Source: Paraburkholderia aromaticivorans (GTDB lineage: Bacteria > Pseudomonadota > Gammaproteobacteria > Burkholderiales > Burkholderiaceae). Taken from it: a DNA stretch of 64,000 bases. Each line of letters opens with the position of its first letter. Positions within the stretch are counted from its first letter, which is position 1. Below the pieces are notes generated by a model that was not told where the DNA came from, searched no databases, and saw only the letters and a list, made by a program, of their open reading frames with translations. Location: positions 1,922,001-1,986,000 of the forward strand of contig NZ_CP051515.1 in assembly GCF_012689525.1 (NCBI RefSeq). The letters run 5' to 3'. Below are positions 9,342 through 16,915 of this stretch, piece after piece. The position numbers and the translations under genes were made by a program.

Positions 9342-9548
9342 CTGGTCGAACGACTCGGTCTCTTCGGCGTCGACCTGGTTCGCTGGAAGCCGGGGGCCAG
9401 CTCGTTCAAGTCTCTTCAAGACCCGGCGCACCACCGACCCGGCAAGCCGGAATCTACCGGATCGCACTTTCAACGCCAGATCGCCAGGCGCACTGCCGAT
9501 ACCGCCAGAACCGCCGAGTATCACGCAGACCTTTCCTTCCAGTGACAT
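9342..9548 (-). pseudogene. 3'-truncated short-chain dehydrogenase remnant
   Basis: Leftward from an ATG at 9546-9548 the frame reads MSLEGKVCVILGGSGGIGSA, the nucleotide-binding start of a short-chain dehydrogenase (GGxGGIG). It continues with an LAG patch and an NQVDAEETESFDQ patch matching about the first 70 residues of such enzymes. Similarity then stops and the frame runs antisense into the hydratase gene. A normal family member has about 250 residues, so roughly the last 180 are missing. This is a decayed fragment, not a working gene. Confidence 0.6.
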
Positions 9549-9651
9549 GTGCCATGTCAACGCCTACGCAAGAATGGAAATACCGGTTGTCGCGCTGTGC
9601 GAGCGACGCCGTAACGGTCGGGCCAGGGAAACGCTCATGGATGTTATCGCG

Positions 9652-10785
9652 TCACATCCGAATGACATCAAGCAGGATTTTCTTCCCGTCCTTGTACGAG
9701 AACACCGAGATCGCACCGTGCCTGAGATCACCCTGTGCCGTGAAACTTGTCTCGCCAATCACGCCCTTGTAGTCGGCGGACGGCATGGCGGCCACTACCT
9801 TTGCCGGGTCGATCGAGTTTGCCCGCTTCATCGCGTCGACGATGATGTACACCGCGTCGTAAGCAAAGGGCGCATAAACCTGTAATGGCTGATGGAAGCG
9901 CGCCTCGTACTTCCGCGCAAACGCCGCACCGCCAGGCATCTTTTCCAAAGCCATGCCGGCCTCCGAGCAAACCACGTTATCCGCTGCGGCGCCCGCCAGC
10001 TTGGGGAGATCCGCCGAACAAACGCCATCCCCGCCCAAAATCTTTGCCCTCACACCCAACTGCCGCGCCTGCTTCGCGAACGGCCCGCCAGTTGCGTCCA
10101 TTCCGCCGTACAGGATCGCGTCCGGATTTTCGCCCTTGATCTTCGTGGCGATGGCGCGAAAATCGATGGCCTTGTCGTTCGTGGCGTCGCGTGACACGAC
10201 CTTCAGGCCGACGCCCTTGGCCGCTTTCTCGAACTCATTGGCAAGACCTTGTCCGTAGGCTGTTGAATCGTCCACGATCGCGACTGTCCTCACACCGAGG
10301 CTTTTGCCCGCGTAGATGGCCAGCGCGGGTCCCTGTTGCGCGTCGGTGGCGACAACCCGGTACGTCGTGTTGAAGCCCTGCTGCGTGTAGGTGGGATTCG
10401 TCGCTGCCTGCGAGATCTCGACGATGCCGCCATCCTTATAAATCCGCGACGCTGGAATCGATGTGCCGGAATTCAGGTGACCGACGACGCCGGCCACCTT
10501 ATCGTCGACGAGTTTCTGCGCGACCTGGGTGGCAGTACGTGGATCGCCCGCATCGTCTTGTGCATCGAGCTGCAATGTGATTCGCTTTCCTCCAATCACC
10601 AGGCCCTGTGCGTTGATTTCTTCGACCGCGAGCCGCGCGCCGTTTTCGCTGTCCTTGCCCAGGTGCGCGATGGCGCCTGTGAGCGGCGCGACGTGACCGA
10701 TTCGCACGACCTCCTCAGCGTGGACAGCGAATGAGCAAGCGATTGCGGCAACCGCGACCGCGATTTTTCTGTGATGTCGAGTCAT
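9652..10785 (-). CDS. Periplasmic binding protein of LIV-type (branched-chain amino acid) ABC transporter
   Basis: This 377-residue protein has a signal peptide (KIAVAVAAIACSFAVHA, cleavage probably after about residue 23). It then has the LivK-type fold: VVRIGHVAPLTGAIAHLGKD, NGARLAVEEINAQG and the VVGHLNSGTSIPAS hinge region. The start has an AGGAAGG ribosome binding site. Family members bind leucine/isoleucine/valine, other amino acids or amides in the periplasm. No permease or ATPase genes lie beside it, so it must share a transporter encoded elsewhere. It is the last gene of a probable aphA-ocd-livK operon. An ornithine, acetylpolyamine or related amine ligand is therefore an inference worth testing rather than a branched-chain amino acid. 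Confidence 0.85.
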   Translation of the reverse strand: MTRHHRKIAVAVAAIACSFAVHAEEVVRIGHVAPLTGAIAHLGKDSENGARLAVEEINAQGLVIGGKRITLQLDAQDDAGDPRTATQVAQKLVDDKVAGVVGHLNSGTSIPASRIYKDGGIVEISQAATNPTYTQQGFNTTYRVVATDAQQGPALAIYAGKSLGVRTVAIVDDSTAYGQGLANEFEKAAKGVGLKVVSRDATNDKAIDFRAIATKIKGENPDAILYGGMDATGGPFAKQARQLGVRAKILGGDGVCSADLPKLAGAAADNVVCSEAGMALEKMPGGAAFARKYEARFHQPLQVYAPFAYDAVYIIVDAMKRANSIDPAKVVAAMPSADYKGVIGETSFTAQGDLRHGAISVFSYKDGKKILLDVIRM

Positions 10786-10825
10786 GTCCCTTCCTCTTCG
10801 TGAGGCGCCGGAGGCGCTTGTTCAA

Positions 10826-11902
10826 TCAATGACGAATCGTGTCAGCCAGCGCGGGTTCGACGCGCTTCAGCGGTTCACACGGGGCGCCGCCGATCGCCAC
10901 GCCATAGAGATTCTTCGGGTCAAGCGGCGTGGGAATAAGATCGAGTTCGATGCCGATGTTCCGTTCGCGTGACGCAGCATTCAGGTAGCGCAGCGCGGAG
11001 AAGTCTTCCAGCGCGAAACCGACCGAGTCGAACACAGTGACCTGCGAGGCGGATTGGCGACCTTTTTCCGCGCCGGACACGATCCGGTGGAACTCGACGA
11101 CGGGAAAGTCCGGCGTGAGCTGCTGGATATCACCTTCTATGCGCGTCTGCGGCTCGTACTCGACGACGACACGTGAGCGCCGGAGAACATCCGCATGCAA
11201 TTCCGTCTTGCCCGGACAGTCGCCCCCGACGGCGTTGATATGCATGCCGTCTTCGATCATCTCCGGCGTCAGAATCGTCGCGTTTGTCTTGTCCGCGGTG
11301 ACCGTGGTCACGATGTCCGCGCCTCGGACCGCGTCCGCTGCGGAGTCGCACCGTATCACTCGAAGCGTCCTGAACGGCGCGAGGTTGCGCACGAGCTTTT
11401 CCGTCGCGGCCTCGTCGACGTCGAAGACTCTGATCTCGTCGATACCCAACATCTCGTGAAACGCAATGGCCTGAAATTCGCTTTGGGCACCATTGCCGAT
11501 CATGGCCATCGAGCGCGAGTCCGGTCGTGCAAGGAAGCGTGCAAATAGCGCCGATGTCGCGGCCGTCCGAATCGCTGTCGTCAACGTCATCTCACTCAGG
11601 AGTAACGGATAGCCCGTGTCCACATCCGCGAGCACGCCGAACGCCATGACGGTGAGCAGGTCCGACTGTGTATTCTTCGGATGCCCGTTGACGTACTTGA
11701 ACGAGTACAGCCGGTTATCCGACGTCGGCATCAGTTCAATCACGCCATCGGTCGAGTGGCTTGCCAACCGGGCAGTCTTTTCAAACGTATCCCAACGGCG
11801 ATAGTCCTGTTCGATGTATGACGCCATCGTCGTCAGAACCTGCGTCATGCCGATCTCGGCGACCAGCTTTGAAACGTCTTTCACATCTATGTATCGCGTC
11901 AT
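10826..11902 (-). CDS. Ornithine cyclodeaminase / mu-crystallin family protein
   Basis: A 358-residue member of the ornithine cyclodeaminase family, which converts L-ornithine to L-proline and ammonia using bound NAD+. Family features are the KYVNGHPKNT substrate motif near residue 70, the Rossmann segment MAMIGNGAQSEFQAIAF, and a conserved catalytic-type region INAVGGDCPGKTEL. The start at 11902 follows AAGGAG at good spacing; an upstream ATG at 11947 is less likely. It lies 40 bases upstream of the binding-protein gene and 63 bases downstream of aphA on the same strand. Related enzymes act on other amino acids, so ornithine is the likely but unproven substrate. Confidence 0.85.
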   Translation of the reverse strand: MTRYIDVKDVSKLVAEIGMTQVLTTMASYIEQDYRRWDTFEKTARLASHSTDGVIELMPTSDNRLYSFKYVNGHPKNTQSDLLTVMAFGVLADVDTGYPLLLSEMTLTTAIRTAATSALFARFLARPDSRSMAMIGNGAQSEFQAIAFHEMLGIDEIRVFDVDEAATEKLVRNLAPFRTLRVIRCDSAADAVRGADIVTTVTADKTNATILTPEMIEDGMHINAVGGDCPGKTELHADVLRRSRVVVEYEPQTRIEGDIQQLTPDFPVVEFHRIVSGAEKGRQSASQVTVFDSVGFALEDFSALRYLNAASRERNIGIELDLIPTPLDPKNLYGVAIGGAPCEPLKRVEPALADTIRH

Positions 11903-11965
11903 GCTTTTAGCTCCTTGTGTGCAGGCGACGGTCAGATCGCGCAGCAACGAATCGGTAAGACAACA

Positions 11966-12997
11966 TCAGGCTCTGCCTTCAAAGCCCAACAGAACGTTGA
12001 CCGCGTTGATTCCAATCTCGTCCACCATGTATCCGCCCTCCATCACGAAAAGCGTGGGGACGTTGAACCTTGCGATTGCCTCGCCGATGCGCAGATAGTC
12101 TGGCGTGCGCAGGCGGAAGTGGCTGATAGGGTCGTCTTCGAACGTGTCGACCCCGAGAGAAATGACCAGCGCGTCGGGGGCGTGCCGCCCGATCGCCGTG
12201 CCGGCGTGGCGCAACGCGTGGTCGAAGCCTTCCCAGGCCGTTCCCTTCGGAAGGGGGAGGTTCAGATTGAAGCCCTCTCCGGCGCCGACGCCACGCTCGT
12301 CGGCATGCCCTGAGAAATAGGGATAGGACACCGTTGGATCACCGTGAGTCGATACGAACAGAACATCAGGTCGATCGTAGAAGATGTCCTGCGTGCCGTT
12401 GCCGTGATGGAAGTCGATGTCGAGAACGGCTACGCGCTTTGCGCCGCCGTCGATGCAATGCTGGGCCGCAATCGCCGCGTTGTTCAGATAACAATAGCCG
12501 CCCATGTATTCACGGCCAGCGTGGTGGCCCGGCGGGCGGCAAAGCGCGAATGCGGCGCGCGCGCCACTCGACAGCGCATCCATGCCCGTCAACGCTGAGT
12601 TGGCACTGGAACTGATCGCGGCCCACGTACCCGCGTTGATGGGGGAACCGGCGTCCATCGAAAAGAAGCCAAGCTTGCCATCGATGAATTCAGGCAACTC
12701 GTGACTGGGCAAACCCCTCACGGGCCAAACGAGCGGCAGAGCCTGACAGGTCCTGCCCGTCGCGAGCCATTCGTGCCACGCGCCTGCCAGAAAGTCGATG
12801 TACCGCTGGCTGTGCGCGCCCGCATAGTCCGCGCGTTTGTAGGCCTTTGGGCTGATGACATCGCCGAGTCCGGTGGCCCTGACTTGCGCAAGCACCGTCT
12901 CGGCGCGGAGGGGCTTCTCGAAGGAGTCGGAGATGGCGCCGTCCTTGAGTTCGACGCCATGGTGCAAGCGATGATCGCTACTGTAGATGGTGAGCAT
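11966..12997 (-). CDS. aphA: Acetylpolyamine amidohydrolase (histone-deacetylase superfamily)
   Basis: This 343-residue zinc hydrolase would remove acetyl groups from acetylputrescine and related acetylpolyamines. The catalytic set is complete: His158-His159 in RPPGHHAG, zinc ligands Asp195 and His197 in DIDFHHGNGTQ, Asp284 in SLGVDTFEDDP, and Tyr323 in EGGYMVDE. These positions and the length agree with the characterised Mycoplana ramosa enzyme as I recall it. It is the first gene of a leftward operon with ornithine cyclodeaminase and a binding protein, divergent from an Lrp-type regulator 116 bases away. The context suggests use of polyamine and ornithine as carbon and nitrogen sources, induced through that regulator. 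Confidence 0.9.
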   Translation of the reverse strand: MLTIYSSDHRLHHGVELKDGAISDSFEKPLRAETVLAQVRATGLGDVISPKAYKRADYAGAHSQRYIDFLAGAWHEWLATGRTCQALPLVWPVRGLPSHELPEFIDGKLGFFSMDAGSPINAGTWAAISSSANSALTGMDALSSGARAAFALCRPPGHHAGREYMGGYCYLNNAAIAAQHCIDGGAKRVAVLDIDFHHGNGTQDIFYDRPDVLFVSTHGDPTVSYPYFSGHADERGVGAGEGFNLNLPLPKGTAWEGFDHALRHAGTAIGRHAPDALVISLGVDTFEDDPISHFRLRTPDYLRIGEAIARFNVPTLFVMEGGYMVDEIGINAVNVLLGFEGRA

Positions 12998-13054
12998 GGT
13001 TGACTACCGCGTTGAAGATAGCCAACAGTTTATTGAGCGGCCGCCGCATTGATT

Positions 13055-13083
13055 TTGCTTTCGAATGCGGAAAAGCCTAATAT
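13055..13083 (+). promoter_or_regulatory. Candidate sigma-70 promoter of the Lrp-family gene
   Basis: TTGCTT at 13055-13060 and TAATAT at 13078-13083 are separated by 17 bases and lie just ahead of the Lrp-type gene at 13114, in an AT-rich patch. Both hexamers are only partial matches to the consensus, so this is a tentative call. Confidence 0.35.
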
Positions 13084-13113
13084 TTTGGGAAATTTGTCTA
13101 ACGGGAATGAAAG

Positions 13114-13602
13114 ATGAGCACAAATCGCCCAAAAATCGAAATGGACGCGGTCGACCGCTCAATGTTGCGCCTGCTTCAGGACGACGGCGCCGTATCGAAT
13201 GCGGCACTCGGGGAGAAACTCTCGCTGAGCGTGACGCCATGCTGGAGGCGGCGCAAGCACCTGGAAGACGAAGGTGTGATTACCGGTTACCAGGCGAACA
13301 TCGACCGGCGCGCGGTCGGCCTGAATCTCCTTGCGTTCGTGCATCTCCGCTTTAACGTGCACTCGGACAAAACCGCGGACAACTTCGAAGCCGTCATCCG
13401 CGGTCGACCGGAGGTTCTCTCGTGCCACAAAATCACAGGCGATGCGGACTACATCCTGCAGGTGGTCGCCGCTGATCTGGACGCATATGGTGAATTTGTC
13501 GAGCGGGTGCTACGACGGCAGCCAGGCATCGCGTCGATACAATCCAGCCTTGCGCTACGCGAGGTCAAGTTTTCGTCCCGGGTTCCGATTCCTGACGCCT
13601 GA
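13114..13602 (+). CDS. Lrp/AsnC family transcriptional regulator
   Basis: A 162-residue regulator. The N-terminal helix-turn-helix is DAVDRSMLRLLQDDGAVSN, then LGEKLSLSVTPCWRRRKHLED, then GVITGYQANID. The rest is the RAM/AsnC ligand-binding domain (FEAVIRGRPEVLSCHKITGDADY, FVERVLRRQPGIASIQSS). Such proteins are small-molecule-responsive, usually to amino acids. It is divergent from aphA with 116 bases between the start codons, the usual arrangement for a local regulator of the acetylpolyamine/ornithine operon. The effector is unknown; ornithine or a polyamine product is the obvious guess. Confidence 0.9.
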   Translation: MSTNRPKIEMDAVDRSMLRLLQDDGAVSNAALGEKLSLSVTPCWRRRKHLEDEGVITGYQANIDRRAVGLNLLAFVHLRFNVHSDKTADNFEAVIRGRPEVLSCHKITGDADYILQVVAADLDAYGEFVERVLRRQPGIASIQSSLALREVKFSSRVPIPDA

Positions 13603-13626
13603 ACGCAACCTCGACATAGTAGACGT

Positions 13627-13992
13627 TCAAGCGATGCTATCCAGAAGGTCCAGCAAGGCGTCGCCGTCGACAGGCTTTCTGAAGAAACCCAATGCGCCTC
13701 TTTGCAAATAGTAGTCTTCTGTATGCCCGCTCGGGTTCCCTGTGATAAGGATAACGGGCGTATGTGCGTTCGAATGAACCGTTCTTTCGAGTACTTGAAT
13801 GCCGTCGACGGGCCGCATTCCCAGGTCGGTGATAACGCATACCAGACCCGAGTAGCCATCGGCAAAGAAATCCAGTGGAGATTCGTAGACCCGTGTTCCG
13901 TACCCGCCAGAGGCCAGCAGGTTCGCAAGAGACCTCAAAACGCGCCGATCGTCATCAATGACGGCAACGGTCCGAACCGAAGGCATGGGCAT
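13627..13992 (-). CDS. Stand-alone response-regulator receiver domain
   Basis: A 121-residue single-domain receiver with the acidic pocket VIDDD, the phospho-acceptor Asp56 in VITDLGMRPVDG, the conserved Thr in LITGNP and Lys in FRKPVD. It has no output domain, so it must act through protein contacts or as a phosphate sink. The ATG at 13992 was chosen because GGAG stands five bases before it; an ATG at 14007 is also open. It is the last gene of a leftward cluster with a histidine kinase (14956-16386) and a FixJ-like regulator (14034-14675), 41 bases downstream of the latter. Confidence 0.85.
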   Translation of the reverse strand: MPMPSVRTVAVIDDDRRVLRSLANLLASGGYGTRVYESPLDFFADGYSGLVCVITDLGMRPVDGIQVLERTVHSNAHTPVILITGNPSGHTEDYYLQRGALGFFRKPVDGDALLDLLDSIA

Positions 13993-14033
13993 TTTTTCTC
14001 CGGCCATCGCTTCTCACGAAGGATTAATCGACC

Positions 14034-14675
14034 TCAAACATCGGAGGTAGTCGTCGACGATGTTTCGAGTTGCAGTTTGCTGGCTTGCCTGACGAGAGTA
14101 GCAAACGAATCCGCCTGCATTTTTCTCATGATGTGACCGCGATGTACCTGCACGGTGTATTCGGTGATGCCCAGGATTGCTGCCGCCTGCTTGTTGAGCA
14201 GACCGCTTGCGAGTAACGGCAAAATTTCCTGCTCACGAGGCGTCAGGGATTGATAGAGCGCCTGGAGTGTCGTCGCGTCCTCCGCTTCCTTGCGAAGAAC
14301 GTATGCCCTGGCAATGGCTGCATCGACCGCGTGCATCAACGCGTCTTCATTGACGGGCTTGGTGAGGAAATCAACTGCCCCGCCCTTCATGGCAAGGACC
14401 GCGGACGGCACATCGCCTCTCCCGGTAATGAAAATGACGGGAATTCGCGAGTCCGTGCGAACCAGCTTCTGAACTTCCAGTCCGTTCATATCCGGCATTC
14501 GCATATCCAGGATCAGACATGCAACGACATTCTTTTGACGCGGCGTATCCAGAAACTCTCCACCGGAGCTAAACGCCTGAACGTTTCTTCCGTTTGCGCG
14601 CAGCAGCGCGGAGAGTGCTTCTCGCACCCGCCTTTCGTCGTCGACCACGTAGACTAATTCGCTTGCGGATTCCAT
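14034..14675 (-). CDS. FixJ/NarL-type two-component response regulator
   Basis: A 213-residue regulator. The receiver domain (about 1-125) has VVDDE, phospho-acceptor Asp57 in LILDMRMPDMNG, FITGRGD and LTKPVNEDAL. A LuxR-type helix-turn-helix (about 140-205) contains SLTPREQEILPLLASG, the K-Q-A-A pattern and TVQVHRGHIMRKM. The receiver resembles the FixJ/TodT/StyR group. It lies 280 bases downstream of the histidine kinase gene, its likely partner, with an inverted repeat in the gap that may be its own binding site. Probable targets are the cluster itself and the divergent epoxide hydrolase gene. Confidence 0.9.
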   Translation of the reverse strand: MESASELVYVVDDERRVREALSALLRANGRNVQAFSSGGEFLDTPRQKNVVACLILDMRMPDMNGLEVQKLVRTDSRIPVIFITGRGDVPSAVLAMKGGAVDFLTKPVNEDALMHAVDAAIARAYVLRKEAEDATTLQALYQSLTPREQEILPLLASGLLNKQAAAILGITEYTVQVHRGHIMRKMQADSFATLVRQASKLQLETSSTTTSDV

Positions 14676-14789
14676 GGAACCCCTCGGTTGTCAGGTGAAA
14701 GTCCCTCCTGACTTCGGCACAGCCGGCCCACGATAGTCCCGCTGAATGTTCCTCTCACGCGGTCGTGCCGACAAAAAATAGCCATGGGA

Positions 14790-14863
14790 AACGTCATATG
14801 AGACCACGGACGGCTGAGTTGTGCATCACATGAATATGTAATGGCACCGCTCAATATGACGTT
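14790..14863. promoter_or_regulatory. Widely spaced 10-base inverted repeat between kinase and regulator genes
   Basis: AACGTCATAT at 14790-14799 is repeated exactly inverted as ATATGACGTT at 14854-14863, with 54 bases between. It lies in the 280-base gap upstream of the FixJ-like regulator, so it may represent two operator half-sites for a separate promoter of the response regulator genes. No other evidence is available. Confidence 0.4.
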
Positions 14864-14955
14864 GTAGGCTCGAAACCCGTTGCGAAATGACCCATGGAGT
14901 CTGATAAGGATGCGCTGAAAAAGTCCTTGCGCCGACGTGCGGCTGAGAGTCCTCG

Positions 14956-16386
14956 TCAACGTGCTGTTGCGTTCGACCGCTCTATCGGAAGACTGAAGCT
15001 AAAGGTTACGCCCCGAGACACATTGCGCACGGCCCAGATCCGGCCGGCGTGTGCTTCGATGATGGACCGGCAGATTGCCAGTCCCATGCCCATGCCTGTT
15101 TCCTTCGTGGTGAAGAACGGCTCGAAGATCTTCTCGAAGTCTAGCTGCCCCGTACCATGATCCTCTACGTCGATCACCACGTTGTCCGCATCGCGACGCG
15201 AGCGGATCACTAGCAGCCTCGGCCGTTCCTCCGATGCGGCTAACGCTTCGATGGCGTTGCGCACGAGATTCACGATCACCTGCTGAATCTGCACCGCGTC
15301 TGCGCTGATCTTCGACACGTCTTCGCCCAATATTGTCTCGAGCGAAACCGCGCTGCGCTGGATGTCGTCGGCCATCAGCGTGCATACCTGAAGAATCAGC
15401 TTGTTGATATCGAGTTCGACCTTTTGGGGAGGCATGTGTCTGAAGAGCGCCCGAATGCGGGATACCACGTCAGCCGCGGCATTCGCGTCGCGGAGCAGCT
15501 GCTCGGCCGAATATTTGGCTTCGTCGATTCTGGGCGGCGTTGCGGCGAGCCATCGCACGCATGCGCGCCCATGCGCCACGATGGCCTGAAGCGGCTGGTT
15601 GAGTTCGTGGGCGATGGAGGCCGACAGTTCGGCAACAGCCGCGAGCCTCGACGCCTGCGCGAGCTGCTCCTGCGCATCGTGCAAGGCCTTCGACAGTTCT
15701 GCGCCGTCGTCGATATCGACATCGAGGCCGAAGAACTTCATCACTTGCGCGGCGGGCGTTTCAGTACCACGCTGCTCTCGAGCGTGGTCGACTTCGAGCC
15801 TCGATAGCAGCTCCGGCTCGTCCGATAACTGCTCGAGGAGCGCGACGAGATGGTGTCGCACGCTTTCGGAGCGGCGTGCACCCTCTTCGATTGCGATGGC
15901 CAGTCCAGCCCCCCGCGGCTGCCGATATTGTTCACCCAGATAGGACCGGACAATGATCTGCGCAATGAAATCGAAGTGGTCGAGGAGGTACAGCGAGACA
16001 TCGGCCAGAAGTTCTTTGGCGATACGCTCGTCCAACGCTCCCAGCGCGATGTAGGTGCTCCAGGTTTCTCGCAAGCCCAGCCGCAGCGCCTGAAGGAGGT
16101 TCTGCAGCGGCACGCGCTGATGCTCACGTCTTTGGCTGATTTCGCGGAAAGCGTCCATGTCCTGTGCCGATGGAGGTTCGCCCGACAACAGCGTCTCAAA
16201 CCATACTCTGGCTGACAGCGCAACGGATTCTTGAACGTCCCGTTTCGCTGCTGGCGCGAGCAAAATGTATCCATCGAACTGCGTCAGTATCGCAAGCGTG
16301 CGTTCGACGACAAGCGTCAGATCCGCTGCGATGGACACGGTTTTTTCCCGCAGGTGATGGCTGATCTTTGGAACTTTGGCTAACAC
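14956..16386 (-). CDS. Soluble sensor histidine kinase with RsbRD-like N-terminal domain
   Basis: A 476-residue kinase without membrane spans, so probably a cytoplasmic sensor. The C-terminal half is a standard kinase: phospho-acceptor His260 in SIAHELNQPLQAI, N-box NLVRNAIEAL (Asn377), DHGTG near 409-413, F-box EPFFTTKETGMGMGLAICRS. The N-terminal ~200 residues are helical and resemble the RsbRD/PucR-associated sensor domains (SARVWFETLLSGE, RREHQRVPLQNLLQALRLG); their ligand is unknown. A short coiled-coil (about 230-250) links the halves. It is the first gene of a cluster with two response regulators and is divergent from an exported epoxide hydrolase 529 bases away. Confidence 0.85.
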   Translation of the reverse strand: MLAKVPKISHHLREKTVSIAADLTLVVERTLAILTQFDGYILLAPAAKRDVQESVALSARVWFETLLSGEPPSAQDMDAFREISQRREHQRVPLQNLLQALRLGLRETWSTYIALGALDERIAKELLADVSLYLLDHFDFIAQIIVRSYLGEQYRQPRGAGLAIAIEEGARRSESVRHHLVALLEQLSDEPELLSRLEVDHAREQRGTETPAAQVMKFFGLDVDIDDGAELSKALHDAQEQLAQASRLAAVAELSASIAHELNQPLQAIVAHGRACVRWLAATPPRIDEAKYSAEQLLRDANAAADVVSRIRALFRHMPPQKVELDINKLILQVCTLMADDIQRSAVSLETILGEDVSKISADAVQIQQVIVNLVRNAIEALAASEERPRLLVIRSRRDADNVVIDVEDHGTGQLDFEKIFEPFFTTKETGMGMGLAICRSIIEAHAGRIWAVRNVSRGVTFSFSLPIERSNATAR

Positions 16387-16915
16387 GGCTATATGTCTAT
16401 CGGTAACAGGCGCGTGATTTCGACTGACAAGGAACGCCGGCGCTGCGACGTCGATGGCTGCGCACCGACCGGTTCGCGCCTGGTACTCTGCAATGCGGTT
16501 CGATGCGGCGTATCAGGTGGCGGAAACGAGTCGCTCCCGGCGAAGCGCCAGTGAGCCGCCCGGCAGTGATCGACAGGCGCGCTGCGCTTCTCCGGGGGGC
16601 ACGCTTCGATCCCAACCCGGTGCACGCATGATCTCCTGGCGCGGCGCGGCCCACCATCCCCCATACAGGGGATGCCGGCAAGCGCGGCAACCAACCTCGT
16701 ACGCCGACACGGCCCCTCTTTGTATCGCAACGTATCTGCCGGGTGCATCGATACCCGCGCATACAAAAACCGCCCTTCCCGACACATGCGCGATACCTCC
16801 GCGCGCTCCAATACGTCCACCCTACGTCGAACACCGCCACCCAACGGCGCGCGAAATCGTGAAATCATGTCGCCGTTGATGGGTAAGCCTGGCTTCATCG
16901 CCGATCGGAGAATTT
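16387..16915. other. Divergent intergenic region, 529 bases, no supported gene
   Basis: This lies between the histidine kinase and epoxide hydrolase starts. Long frames here (such as 16389-16898 minus and 16454-16879 plus) are Arg/Ala/Pro-rich shadows without recognisable features. The only strong structure is the palindrome at 16655-16674, listed separately. The promoters of both divergent transcripts should lie here. Confidence 0.5.
16655..16674. promoter_or_regulatory. Inverted repeat CATCCCC-N6-GGGGATG, candidate response-regulator site
   Basis: Two perfect 7-base arms with a 6-base centre (CATACA) stand near the middle of the divergent region between the kinase cluster and the epoxide hydrolase gene. 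Its size and spacing suit a dimeric regulator such as the adjacent FixJ-like protein, but binding is inferred only from position. Confidence 0.4.

Noticed and set aside
16389..16898. A 169-codon minus-strand frame between the kinase and hydrolase genes
   Set aside because: Its composition is dominated by Arg, Pro, Ala and Cys with no hydrophobic pattern, and it competes with several equally open frames in the same stretch.
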